Positions 10,658 through 21,656 of a stretch of 64,000 nt of DNA are shown in pieces. The stretch covers positions 2,046,001 through 2,110,000 of the forward strand of contig CM056880.1 of assembly GCA_029876055.1 (NCBI GenBank), in the 5' to 3' direction. A program made the translations under genes and the position numbers. This DNA is from Madurella fahalii (Eukaryota; Ascomycota; Sordariomycetes; Sordariales). A model generated the notes under the pieces. It made no database searches, was not told the origin of the DNA, and worked only from the letters and a program-made list of their open reading frames with translations. Positions within the stretch are counted from its first letter, which is position 1; every line of letters begins with the position of its first letter.

Positions 10658-11680
10658 GGTTGAGGAAGAGATGAGCGGATAGTATGTGATTTGATTCCGA
10701 AAAAAACAAGACCCGCGGGACCTTCGGACAGTTTGAATTGGAGGCTGTATCACCTCGGTCACGGGCGCGGGCCGGCTTGCATCAAACTAAGAGGCCATCT
10801 TGTCCACACCCGAACAAGCTGTCCAGTGTACAGCCGTGCCGGGTAAACGGTTCGGGCTCGACGTGATTGTAGGTGTGCCAAGGCCAAAACGTTCCATCCA
10901 AGCGGCCAAATGAGGGAGGGGGAACCTAAGTCAAGGCCGCGCACAAATCATACCTACTACCTTACCTACCTAGGTACTTTATTTAGTTGCACGGGAGACC
11001 TCTCAATGAATTCATTCGGCTCCAAGTTGATATGCAGATAACCAAACCAACGACAGGCGATCAGGTCAGGAACACTCGTAACTCCGCCAGGCAAGCACAT
11101 CAGCCAACATATGTGGCAACTCTTTTTGGCCTTTTTTTTTTTTTCTTCACCCGTTGTTGGGGTCAATCGAGTCAGAGACACCGCTCCGGTAGAGCTGCGG
11201 ACAATACCCATTGACCCATTGCTTCTTTGTTACTATCGGTCCATCACTCCTAATATCCTGTTTGGTTGTGTTTTGATGTGTATACGATAATAAGTTTGCT
11301 TCCCCAGTTGCTACTTCTTTCCAGTGGAAATCAAGGCTTTCGATTTCATCAATACTACCTTATCTTGGTAGATCTTCCAGACACTGCTAGTGGTGTCCAG
11401 GCAATGTTCAAGGGACTTACGCGGAAAACATGCCCTTTGAAGACGTTAAACAGGTTTCCAGGTAGCGCTTAATAATTAGATTGTCTGCCTAGGTAGCTAG
11501 ACAGCTGCTGCCCATCTCCTTGTTGGGGTCTGTCTTTGTTGTGATTTACCAACCATACCTTTGTCCATTACAATTGGTCTTGCTATTAATATTGACCAGG
11601 GAACACGTCAAGTGTTTGGTTGGCCCACTAAAACCCTTTCTCCAGTCCTCTTCAGTGCCTCAACTCCATTTACGATTCGA
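10658..11680. other. Divergent intergenic region, mannosidase / SNF2-like
   Basis: About 1 kb between two divergent start codons. It contains T-runs (about 11131-11145) and pyrimidine tracts. The open frame of the SNF2-like gene extends back to 11561, but that codon is TTG, so I treat 11561-11680 as leader. Confidence 0.5.
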
Positions 11681-14600
11681 ATGGAAGTTCAGCGGTCCGG
11701 TACCATCAAGCCCGAAACGATGGGCTATCCATACCAGCCGTCATACTCGTGGGACTACCGCAAGTTAACCACGTTGCACGTCAATGTCGTCAACTGGGTG
11801 ACAAACAGGCACCTACGGCGGAAGCTTTTAGACTCCGTCCCGTCGCGCTTTCGCGAAAAATATAGTCAGTTTGCCCCGTTCAATTATGATTGGGCTGAGT
11901 TCCAGGGCTGGCTCCGTAAAGGCTTAGGCTACAATCCCCAAGAACACGTAATTTTCTTTTGCCCCTATGGCATAGGGGACTGGAGCACGAGGATTCTGGG
12001 CGATGTGATGGACTGGGAAGCGACCCTTTCTGACATTGCTGAGAACTACCTGGTAGTCGCCGACTACACTGATCTCTTCTTTTTGGTTGTTCCGCGAGAC
12101 GAACTCACTAAGGAGCCCTTCGCCAACTCGTTTGATGCCTGGTACAGTTACTGGTGTCCCACTGGGACTGTGGAGGTTGACCTCCCTCCATCCCCCCCAG
12201 CCACGGATACTGGGGATCAGCTGTCAGAGGTTCCCCAGGTGACTCTTCAGCGGCGCTCCCCGAATGACCCCGAAGTTTCTGAAATCCTCGAACAACAGAG
12301 CTGGCATGACGGCGCGCAGGTTCCGGAAAATATCATTCAGTCCACCTCTCCAAATAGCCCTAACATTTCCGAGCCATCCATATCTCCAGCTGCTTCAGCC
12401 GGCGTTAACAGCAACTCACCGGATTATCCTGAGCCACAGCCGCTTCCTACTTCATCCAAAGATGTCGGAAACCCCAATCTTCAAGTCTCAAGACCTAGGG
12501 CTTCGTCGTATACGGAGACCGGAATCGAAGAGGTAGGCGACGTTGAGGGCAGCGAGAACCTTCGCCCCCAAACCGAGCAGTCGATCGGTTTTGCAGGCGA
12601 ATTCCACTGGTCTAACACATGCAGGGATCCTGCGCAGTCAGACGCTACCGCAAAGTCGCCATCTGCTAGCTTGACGTGGTCGAGTTACGGGGAAGCCACC
12701 TCTAGCGAAGTAAATCAGACGACAACACCTGAATCAACAGATCTCGGTTCCACAGCGCCCGAATTCCGTTCCGCTCGCGCCTCAGGAAAGCTCCCTCAAC
12801 CCAAGTCACACATGTCCACCAGAGCGCGACGAGGCCCATTTCGGTCCCGTTTACCTATAAGAACTTCTCTAGGCACTCTACAATTACCTTCGCGAGGCTC
12901 GATAACCAAGGCTCGCTCTTCCATTCGGACAGTTTCATCTGCTCGCGGAACCCACACACCGTCTATCCCGTCCCGAGCGGCGACAAGCTTGAGTACTGCG
13001 AGGCACACCACCCGTGGTCGCCCGACGGTTAGGTGCCAGACATCCAGGAACCATTCTTGCCCTCCGAGTCCGCCCATATCCGCTAAGGATTTACCGTGCG
13101 TGGATGATGGCCCGCTCGACATCGTTGATATGCTCGCAACCGAGTACCACATTGCCGACGCTGAAGACGACGATTACGGCGCCATCGACCTGAGCGTCGT
13201 AGATACATATGCCCCAAGCTACAACACCGGCGATAATGAAAAGGAGTGGCAACAATGTCTGGGCTTCTTCAACATGGATATGACCGACTACCACAAGCGG
13301 GAGGCCCTAACCGGCAAGACGCGAGGACGTAAACGAGTTCCCATCAAGAAGCTGCCTGGTATGTCGGTCGGGTTATTCGACTACCAGCTCATGGGAACCC
13401 TCAACTTGCTCAAGTTTATCCTTAATGATGTGTCTGGCGGTCTGCTGTGCGATGAACAGGGGCTGGGCAAGACCCAAGAGATGTATGGAGTCATGGCGCT
13501 TGCTTATGGCCTTCGCAGGTGCAAAGCCGATGTCGTGGCGGCCTGGAAGAAACGCGATCCCAAGAGCGCGAAGATACGGCATAATGCGCGCGGAGCGCCC
13601 GCTCGGATTTGTCCCTATGACGAGAGATATGGCTTCAGGTGTTATTGCTACAATGAGTTCACCAGGGAGCTCGCTGACCGTCTGCCTGAAGGACCAAACC
13701 TTGTGGTTGCTCCGGCAAGAAATTGCGCTTCCATGGTTCGCGACGCCAAGACGAAGTTAGATCTCAAGCAGGTCAAGATTCGAGGGTACCATGATGGAGG
13801 TGACAAAGACGACAAGCTGACGCCTGCGGATATCAAGGTCCTACGAGCCACCATCACGGTACAAGCGGATGCACTTGTCGAGTACCAGTATCAGCCGGTA
13901 CCCGGGCAGAGCGACTATATCATTTTCGTATCGCCCGAGTATGTCACCCGCCTGAATGCCGAGTTCAACGTCGAAGTCAAATCCGCCCGGTCAGTAGCCC
14001 CCGGAAAGAAGAAGAGTGCTCTCTTGCCGGGTGTGATCCTGATGGATGAGTTTCACGAATACATCCACACAAGGGATGGCGGAAACAGCCGAACTGTGTC
14101 GTGGCTCCACCACCTCAAGAAATGCTCTCTAGACTCACAAATCCCCCCTCCGTTGATGTACTTTGTGTCGGGCACTCCCTTTGGTGAGACGCCCGCCGAC
14201 ATCCGCCCGGCTATTTGTCTCTTTGAGAAGGATGTCTGGAACGATAATTGCCATCCGCTGAACGGCGCCACTGTCACCAATTTTGACGACCTCATCAGCA
14301 CATTTGACAAGCTCACCGCGTTGCAAGCAAGCGGTGTGGCCGCCCCCAGCGACGATATCCGCGAGTACCGGCGCAGGCTAAGCCGCATCTTCAAGCATAT
14401 GATGGTCCGCCGCCTGGGCACTGACAAGTTCCAGAACAAAGTCCTAACCGACATCGGCCCGCTCAAGGTCAACATCACCGACCACCAGATTCCCCCAGCG
14501 GTAATCGGCAACCTACAATCGCTGGCGGTCCGTACCCGCGAACTTGCCACCGAAGCAGCTGCAGCTGCCGGGCAAGATATCGGCCAGTTCCTTCGCAGCA

Positions 14601-15373
14601 CCGCCGGCCAAGACCTCCTCCTCAGGCTCCGACTGGCGTCCACCTTCCCGGGCATCGCCAGCTCCGCGGCGGCGGCCAACCTCACTTTCAGCCTGGCCGA
14701 AATCCTCACACATCTCACCAGCTCTAGGGGCAACCTTGCCGAAACGCCCTACTACCGGCACATCCCCGCGTGGTCGGCCAACAGCCCCAAGCTCGAGACC
14801 ATTTCCAAGACGGCGCTCATCATGCTGGTCGACAAGTCCCGCATCGAAGGCGAGGCGGCCCACTCCAAGAAGTACTGCATCTTTTGCCCGCTCGAGGCCG
14901 AGGCCATGCTCCTGTACGGGTACTTGCTGCTCAAGAAGGCCAAGGACAAGCGGCTCAAGCCCGTGTGGATCCACAGCGCCATGACGCAGTCGGAGCGGCA
15001 GGGCGTCATCGACGCATTCCTGGTGCAGGGCAACGCCCCGCCCAACGTGCTCGTCGCGCCCATGAGCCTCGCCGGCACCGGCCTGAACCTCCAGCGCGCA
15101 AAGTACTCGACCGTGACCAGCCCCGCGTGGACCAAGCGCGAGAACCAGCAGGCGTATTACCGGATCCACCGCGTCGGGCAGAAGCAGGAGACGAAGCTGC
15201 AGCTGCTCACCTGCAGGTGGAATCCCGCTGAGAGGGTCATCCTGGCCAAGTACGAAGGGAAGGAGGTTGAGGGCGACGAGGAGGAAACGTGGGAGGTGAA
15301 CAATCGGTTCTGCGGCACCGGGGAGGAGGGTCTGGTCGATAGGCACCAAGAGGCTGCTGCAGGTACGAAGTGA
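11681..15373 (+). CDS. Divergent SNF2-like helicase/ATPase, fungal-specific
   Basis: A single exon of 1230 aa from the first ATG. Residues ~1-170 form a compact, aromatic-rich region I do not recognise (DYRKLTTLHVNVVNWVTNRH at its start). Residues ~170-470 are Ser/Pro/Thr-rich and probably disordered. The SNF2 ATPase begins near residue 565: motif I is CDEQGLGKT (~590), motif II is MDEFHEY (~788, DEFH in place of DEAH), motif III is VSGTPFG (~828). The C-terminal helicase lobe has APMSLAGTGLNLQ and the arginine-finger motif QAYYRIHRVGQ (~1157). It is therefore probably an active DNA-dependent ATPase, but its DEFH box and insertions set it apart from Snf2, Swi2, Rad5 or Swr1 types. No bromo, chromo, RING or HSA domain is visible. 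Its target is unknown. Confidence 0.85.
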   Translation: MEVQRSGTIKPETMGYPYQPSYSWDYRKLTTLHVNVVNWVTNRHLRRKLLDSVPSRFREKYSQFAPFNYDWAEFQGWLRKGLGYNPQEHVIFFCPYGIGDWSTRILGDVMDWEATLSDIAENYLVVADYTDLFFLVVPRDELTKEPFANSFDAWYSYWCPTGTVEVDLPPSPPATDTGDQLSEVPQVTLQRRSPNDPEVSEILEQQSWHDGAQVPENIIQSTSPNSPNISEPSISPAASAGVNSNSPDYPEPQPLPTSSKDVGNPNLQVSRPRASSYTETGIEEVGDVEGSENLRPQTEQSIGFAGEFHWSNTCRDPAQSDATAKSPSASLTWSSYGEATSSEVNQTTTPESTDLGSTAPEFRSARASGKLPQPKSHMSTRARRGPFRSRLPIRTSLGTLQLPSRGSITKARSSIRTVSSARGTHTPSIPSRAATSLSTARHTTRGRPTVRCQTSRNHSCPPSPPISAKDLPCVDDGPLDIVDMLATEYHIADAEDDDYGAIDLSVVDTYAPSYNTGDNEKEWQQCLGFFNMDMTDYHKREALTGKTRGRKRVPIKKLPGMSVGLFDYQLMGTLNLLKFILNDVSGGLLCDEQGLGKTQEMYGVMALAYGLRRCKADVVAAWKKRDPKSAKIRHNARGAPARICPYDERYGFRCYCYNEFTRELADRLPEGPNLVVAPARNCASMVRDAKTKLDLKQVKIRGYHDGGDKDDKLTPADIKVLRATITVQADALVEYQYQPVPGQSDYIIFVSPEYVTRLNAEFNVEVKSARSVAPGKKKSALLPGVILMDEFHEYIHTRDGGNSRTVSWLHHLKKCSLDSQIPPPLMYFVSGTPFGETPADIRPAICLFEKDVWNDNCHPLNGATVTNFDDLISTFDKLTALQASGVAAPSDDIREYRRRLSRIFKHMMVRRLGTDKFQNKVLTDIGPLKVNITDHQIPPAVIGNLQSLAVRTRELATEAAAAAGQDIGQFLRSTAGQDLLLRLRLASTFPGIASSAAAANLTFSLAEILTHLTSSRGNLAETPYYRHIPAWSANSPKLETISKTALIMLVDKSRIEGEAAHSKKYCIFCPLEAEAMLLYGYLLLKKAKDKRLKPVWIHSAMTQSERQGVIDAFLVQGNAPPNVLVAPMSLAGTGLNLQRAKYSTVTSPAWTKRENQQAYYRIHRVGQKQETKLQLLTCRWNPAERVILAKYEGKEVEGDEEETWEVNNRFCGTGEEGLVDRHQEAAAGTK

Positions 15374-16293
15374 ACCCCCCAGTTCCGATCCTGAAGTGGT
15401 TGGTAGAAATATGAGACTGACGACTGAATATTCAGCTATTTACTATTGCGGCAATCATAAGAAGAGTTGAAAATAGCCAGTATAAATGACAAGAATGTAG
15501 GGATGAAGAAAATTTGATGGCATGACTAGCGCGAAGGGACCAGAATAGACCCCGGGTGGTGGGGGGAGGGAATGATTAGTAGGCTGTGAAGTGTCTTTCC
15601 TTGAAACCCGGTTAAGCAGTAAATTATCGTGAATATGAAAGTAATATGGTATACTACCTAGTAGGAGAACGCGGAGGTTGTCTGTCATTGCCTAGACCGT
15701 ATAGCCCAGCATTAGCAATTCCGAAATGCTGGTGGCCTCATAACACCTAGCCAGACACCAGAATGACCTACTTAGGGATATGATACCTAGCTAGATGTCG
15801 TTATGTTACTAGTAGAACTGCTATTGCTAGCGCTGGTCAATACGGTCAGGGTATGGCAATATCATGACTAAGACCCCCCCTGCCCTAGCCAGGTAGTTAA
15901 AGATACAAACCATGTTGCCCTGAAACTTGTGCGGAGGATTTGAGCCGGGATGAGTGAAGCGCGTGAATATCAACGGAAGTGGTTTTTTCCGAAAGCCTAA
16001 CAGTTTGCTTCCAAAATTTAGGGAGCAGTCTCGGGTCTCAACAAAGAGTCGGACTCCAATGGATGGGCTGGCAGGTGGGTAAGTGCAACGTCAATATTAA
16101 CGGAAACAACAAGAACACGGTCTACGGTGATTATGATATCGCATAAGAGACAAGGTCTGGCTTATAACATCTTTGGGAAAGACAAACAACCGGGGATTTT
16201 TCACCGACAGAGCTCTATCCGGAAGGTTTCCCAACCGTACTATTGGACTCGAGTCTCGTGTGGTTTCCTGAGCGTCAACCCTTTAACTGGCGT
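15374..16293. other. Intergenic between convergent genes, holds MITE copy A
   Basis: Apart from the MITE at 15657-15893 I see no gene here. The sequence after 15900 is unremarkable. Confidence 0.6.
15657..15893 (-). mobile_element. MITE copy A
   Basis: A ~237-bp element in reverse orientation relative to copy C. It is flanked by TA on both sides and carries the shared inner blocks AGCCCAGCATTAGCAATTCC and GACTAAGACCCCCCCTGCCC. It shows many C/T and G/A differences from the other copies. Confidence 0.8.
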
Positions 16294-17496
16294 CTAGTGG
16301 GGATCTTCCTCCATGCCGGGCTGCAATCCCGGGATTGCGTCGAGCCCTGTAAAGACATCACAAGTCAGCATCCGATTGTCAGGCCAAGGGCGGCAACGGA
16401 ACTTACACCCATCAATCTCCTCGTGCACATGCAAGCTACTCGCGCACTGGTTCCCCTGCGCAATCGACTGCGACTTGAGTTGCGGGCACCGGTCGCAGTT
16501 GCTATCCATCGCTATCTGCAGCGCGTCGTCCTTCCACCCGAACACGTAGTCCCCGTGGTTCCCAAAGCCGGTCCTGTCCCCCTGGCTCCACACAAACGGC
16601 TGCGACCCGTCCTCGGGCCACAGATCCCGGCTGTTGAACCGCGTGGTATCCCAAATCACCTCGAAGAACAGCTGCGGAATCTTGACGGGGTGCGTGCTGG
16701 GGCAGGGCCCGTTCCTCTCAAACGTCCCGCTGCTCGGATACGCCACGTGCGACATGTGGTCCGGCGAATCGAGGTTCTTGCCGTCCCAGCAGGTCGGGAA
16801 CCGCACGTTGGACATGATGCCCGCCGGGCACGGCTGCTTGGGCATGTCGAGCGTCTCGCCGGTACGTGTCAGCATGTTCTGCAGGCACGTGTACGTCAGC
16901 TGCCGGAAACGCGACGCCTCCTCGCGCGTGCGGTAGTGCTGCTGGCCAATGAGCATGCGGAACCCGGGTTTGAAGGCCGTCACGGTTGACCGCGTGTTGC
17001 CAAAGTAGGGCGTGTAGTAGATTGTCATGCCGCCCTTGGCTTGCTCGAACCCGACGTTGGGCTTTTGTGGCACCCTGTGATAGCTCCCGTTGCGCGCGCG
17101 GAAGTAGAGGACGGCGGTCCAGTAGTTGGAGAAGTCGTCGGCGAAGGTGCAGGTTGTGCAGGTCGCTCGGGACGGAGGGGGTTGGCTGGGGTCCATGGTC
17201 GTGTTGAAGGCATTCTGCCGTTTTCTTCATGTCAGCACTACCAAATGCTAAACCTACGCGGGACCAGGGATAGCATACCCCTCCAACGATCTGGTGTAGA
17301 TGAGGTGATGGGGCAATCCCCGGATTGACCAAGCTGCATTGCCGTGTCAGATTGTTCCGGCTCTCCCAACGATCAAGGGGTAGGGGTGGACTTGCGGGTC
17401 CAGGCGTTCAACCACCAGCTGCGAGCAGGAAAAGCGCAGCAAGGCGTTTGCGCTCGACGCTGTAAGCGCCAGCGCCGCTAGCGGGTTCCAATGCAT
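16294..17496 (-). CDS. Secreted DUF1996 protein
   Basis: Four exons, 17496-17396, 17333-17279, 17214-16407 and 16346-16294, encode 338 aa. A signal peptide (MHWNPLAALALTASSANA) is followed directly by the family's opening RFSCSQLVVERLDPLVNPG and SPHLHQIVGG. Conserved features include STCTTC-like cysteines, YYRFR-type aromatic strands, the FPTCWDGKNLDSPDH block and a closing VHEEIDGWLDAIPG. These identify the secreted fungal DUF1996 family, often found alone or with WSC domains; no WSC domain is present here. The first intron has a GCAAGT donor (GC-AG type): GC is the only donor that restores RLDP-LVNP. The biochemical role is unknown, and cell-wall or carbohydrate association is inference. 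Confidence 0.9.
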
Positions 17497-18115
17497 CTTG
17501 GTAGGGCACTCGCGAGGCTCAATTCCGACTATGTACCTCGTCAGGAGATATGCGGACCAGCTGGAGATTTGGGTTTGTTTCTTCTTTTTCCCGCACCGGG
17601 TACTCCTACGAGGGTGAAAAAGGGATGCGACTCGACTATGTAGGTGAGCTTGGCGCTGCTTTAAATAGGTATTGTTCTCGCAAGGCGCCTTGGTCGTTTT
17701 CTATCCCGCTACCAAATGTCATTGCAGATTACGGCTGTCCTGTTTTATTGGAATTAATCGGATTTGGTTGGCCCCTTGCGGATAGACACATGCCGCTGCC
17801 CCAACTGCCGGGGCGCGTTGGTTAAAGACACCGTACCTGATTTGGCGGATAAAGAAACGTGGGTGTGATCTCCTCGACATAATATCCATGGTGGCCATGT
17901 GCTTCTTCGGGAAACCGTTGTGCGGGGAGCATATATTGCCACCTTTAACGAGGTCAAGCTATATCGGGGCGGCCGGTACTATAACGGACATATTTCTGCA
18001 GCAGATTGTTCATCAGAGATGGCATTTCGGCTCATGATTTGTGGGAGCAAAACTGAAGACATCCATTGCCAGGCGCGTATAGCATGTATTCCCTTCGGTC
18101 AATTTCATACCTTGA

Positions 18116-18289
18116 TTTTCATGATTATTCCCGTTGCTCATTGCTCCCACTACGGCCGAGTCTATCCCCACGGTGCCCTTGGGGCTCTTCATGCTTGTAT
18201 GGTTTTCATGATTATTCCCGTTGCTCATTGCTCCCACTACGGCCGAGTCTATCCCCACGGTGCCCTTGGGGCTCTTCATGCTTGTATGG
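18116..18289. repeat. Perfect 87-bp tandem duplication
   Basis: Units at 18116-18202 and 18203-18289 are identical over their full 87 bases, beginning TTTTCATGATTATTCCCG and ending CTTCATGCTTGTATGG. The unit length is a multiple of three, so a shadow open frame repeats too. Confidence 0.95.
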
Positions 18290-18540
18290 CTTGGCGAGAC
18301 ACATCTTGCCCGGTGTAGAGCAACACCAACTTCTGCACCGATCATCTTTGGACACCTTAGTTCGGACGCATATATCATATCTTCTCTTGAATATTAACAT
18401 GCCTTCCGTTTCACAAATAGTCCCCATCCCCTATACTTGCACTAGTAAAATGCTTCATGTGTGAACTGTGTGAATAAATCCGACTTTCACCCTTTACAAT
18501 CCCACCGGAGAAAATTAGTAGTGTTCTTGATTGTTAGGTA

Positions 18541-18780
18541 CCTAGCTGAGCCGGCACCGCGGGTGTTGGTCATGACGTTGCCATACCCTGACCGTATCGG
18601 CCAGCGCTGGCAATAGTATCCATACCGGTAAGATAATGATACCTAGTTAGGTACTATAATGACCGAAACAGGTTTTCGTGGCGCCCGGCTAGACCTCACG
18701 ATGTCACTAGCATTTCGGAATTGCCGGCGCTGGGTTATGAGATCTAGTAAGTAATGGCAGATACCCTTTTTCTTCCTAGG
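18541..18780 (+). mobile_element. MITE copy B
   Basis: A ~240-bp element flanked by TA. It starts CCTAGCTGAGCCGGC and ends CTTCCTAGG, with the shared inner blocks CCAGCGCTGGCAATAG and GCATTTCGGAATTGCCGGCG. Same orientation as copy C. Confidence 0.8.
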
Positions 18781-19946
18781 TATAGCCGATGTCCAATGCT
18801 TGCTCAAGTTCCTCTGCTAGCAAAGGAAACGAGTGTATCAATTCATTATGTTTAAACACTATCACGAAAACACTCACGTCCAGTGTTTAATAAGCTCCGA
18901 TGGTGCCTGATAACATCATCTAAGAAAGTCGTAGGCGCAGTCATTAGCGCCTCCTTTTCGCCAATGTCCGTAATTACAACAGGGAACATATGCATATGGT
19001 TGATTAAGATGACTTTAGACATGCTGAAAGAGATCAAAGCGGAAGCCCGTTGACAGCGATAAGCCTGAGGGGAAATTGAATAATAGCAACAGAGTCTTCC
19101 CTTCTGACGGACAACGCCCTTTGGAGTGTAATTCAGAAGCCCGTTTGGATCGGCAATTCTACTCGAAGTTTCGGTCCTCCTTCACTACGAAAACCCGTTC
19201 AGATTGATGCAAGCTAGGCGTTGCTGTAAGAGGTATGCAATGATTCCCGCTGTCCAGTAGCCGGGCCATGCTTGCCCTTAGCCACACCACGACTGGAACG
19301 CCTCGACTTGTCCAGGGATACCCACATCACCCACCGCAATGAGCTCAACAGCCGACCACCCCCTCCCGCAGCCGCAAAGGTGCAGTCTCAGGCGATGCTA
19401 GCCCGTTAACAAGGCCTCTTCCTGCCGTAAAATGCCAGCCTGGTGCGGGCACGGTGCAGTCGCATACATCGCCCAGATTGGGATCTTTCAATGTCTGTGT
19501 TGCTGGGATACGGAGATGTCAACTCGTATTATTTTACGAAACGAAAGTGGATACAACCTCTTGGAAAGAAAGCGGTCTGAATTCTAAGCGCGAAGAAAAC
19601 AACATTCTACGAGAATTACGACTTCGCTAACGACAACTTATCTGTGCTTAATTACTGCCCTTTCACAATATCCGAAGGTTCCAAAATATGAACAGGTACT
19701 AATTAGTAGTACACGAAATGTCGAACAACTTAGCTGTGGAATATCTCGTCCCGCCAAGGGGTTGGTTACTTCTGGCGAATTTACGGCCAGTAAAGGCAGT
19801 TAACAGGCGCCTTTGCCTGGCTTAGACCCCTCTCTCAGTCCGAAGGAGATCAGCGAGCGATATAACCATCGCCAACTGCACAATGACTATGATACGCCCG
19901 TTCGAAAAGACAATAACGCCCGACACGGCCCGATCCCCAATATATA

Positions 19947-20181
19947 CCTAGCCGGGGCAGGGGGGTCTTGGTCACGATGTTGCCATGTCCCGACCATATC
20001 GCCCAGCGCTGGCAATAGCACATCTACTGGCAACATGATGACGCCTAGCTAGACACCATAATGGCCTAAGTAGGTCATGATGGTGCCTAGCTGGGCGTTA
20101 TGATATTACTAGCATTTCGGAATTGCCAGCGCTGGGTTATACGGTCTAGGTAATGACAGATACCCCCCTTCTCCTGCTAGG
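19947..20181 (+). mobile_element. MITE copy C (best preserved)
   Basis: A 235-bp element with TA at 19945-19946 and 20182-20183. The left end reads CCTAGCCGGGGCAGGGGGGT; the reverse complement of the right end reads CCTAGCAGGAGAAGGGGGGT. The two arms stay related for ~65-73 bases down to the block CCCAGCGCTGGCAAT. No coding capacity. A TA target site with long inverted repeats suggests mobilisation by a Tc1/mariner-type (Fot1/pogo-like) transposase, which is inference. Confidence 0.85.
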
Positions 20182-20235
20182 TAGTACCTCCCATTATCGC
20201 GCCCATTATCGCGCGAACCCCCCCCCCCCCTCCCC

Positions 20236-20401
20236 AAAAAAAAAAGAAAGAAAAAAAGAAAGAAAAAAAGAAAAGAAAAGAAAAGAAAAGAAAAGAAAAG
20301 AAAAGAAAAGAAAAGAAAAGAAAAGAAAAGAAAAGAAAAGAAAAGAAAAGAAAAGAAAAGAAAAGAAAAGAAAAGAAAAGAAAAGAAAAGAAAAGAAAAA
20401 A
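20236..20401. repeat. AAAAG microsatellite
   Basis: A purine-only tract with roughly 25 consecutive AAAAG units after a more irregular A/G start, preceded by a C-run. It begins ~55 bases after the end of MITE copy C. Confidence 0.95.
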
Positions 20402-21656
20402 GGCCGAATTAACAGCGTGGTATAAGGAGAAGCGGTAGTAATTATGTGCAAGTCGCGTAACCTCCTGTATTTGAAGAAGATTGATGCGTCTTCAGCCCTG
20501 CCGCATATAATTAGATAGCAAACACATTGAAGCATTTAGACACGGCAACGTGGCAGTTCGAGAATCGTGTTTTATTCACAAGTGCAAAGCTTTCTACCAG
20601 TGAAAGGAAAGGTCTCTATCATGATGTGGGCACCCTGGAAATTTGCGCCTACAGTAGCATCGGGCAACAAGGACAATGACCAAGACCCACCCCCAAAATA
20701 CCCACCTGGCTGGACACACTGATTTCTATGTTTATGGGGGCGTAGGCGTGTAAAGTGTGGTACGTTACCGGGGGATTTGGATTAGGTAGGGACGCCTAAT
20801 TCAGGTAGTCTTCGCCGTCAATGATGCTTGAGGTAAGTCAGCAACTAGTATACTTAGGTATTTATACCTTAGAATTTTTACCTACCTACATAACTTTGAT
20901 GTACTGTGGGAAGCGCATCACCGCGCAGCACGCTCAGATGAATTGCCGGACTTACTACGTATATGCCTTCTGTAGTCTCAGAGGTTGGAGTGCGGAGGGA
21001 CCACCCATGGTTATCGGGCATGGCTAAACCCCTATTGGTGAATGGATCCGCAATGGTGCAACCTACCCCAGGTGAAGCTTCACGGGAGCAACCAAAACGC
21101 GGCAGAAGACAGCTGAAGGATGCCGAGGGCATCAACTGATTGGTTTTGGATGCCTCTGTTGCTCCGCTCATCGCGCACCTCTCTGTTACGGAGCGGCAAT
21201 GGTATTTTCGCTCGACCGATCCTATTCGTACAGTACATCGGCCCCCGCAAAGGGCAAGTCGTTGAACCCATGGCCAGCAATGATTTGCAACGACTGCAGG
21301 GTCCCCGCACTCGGCGGTGTGGTCTGGATTGTTCGGCTTCGAGATCGGAGCGGTGAGGGGCTCGCGTAGTGGACACTTTACTGTGGTACGTGTAAGACGG
21401 GGGATTGCAGCGGTGCTCTGCTGCTATGTATTCGGTTGCCACGCTGATCTTTGCAGTTTTGATGTGGTGTCCGCGGGGATTCATCTAGCCATCTGTCACT
21501 GCGGCCATCCCCACAAACCTCAGGTACCTTAATTCTCAGGTGGAATTTTTAGGAACACCGTACCCGTCTGAGATATCTGTCAAGGTGTCAGCGCCTCACA
21601 ATAAGGTAGCTGCTAGAGGCTGCTTTACTAGCAAAAGGTACCTTATTTCATCTACC

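Larger units (their letters stand above)
17497..21656. other. Gene desert with repeats
   Basis: About 4.2 kb between divergent genes. I find two MITEs (B and C), an 87-bp perfect tandem duplication, and a long AAAAG microsatellite. The open frames are short, mostly lack ATG starts, and have no recognisable domain. It looks like a decayed, transposon-colonised intergenic region. Confidence 0.6.

Noticed and set aside
11561..11680. N-terminal extension of the SNF2-like protein
   Set aside because: The frame begins with TTG at 11561. The first ATG is at 11681, so I used that start.
20153..20425. Lys/Glu/Arg-only reading frame
   Set aside because: Product of translating the AAAAG microsatellite; not a gene.
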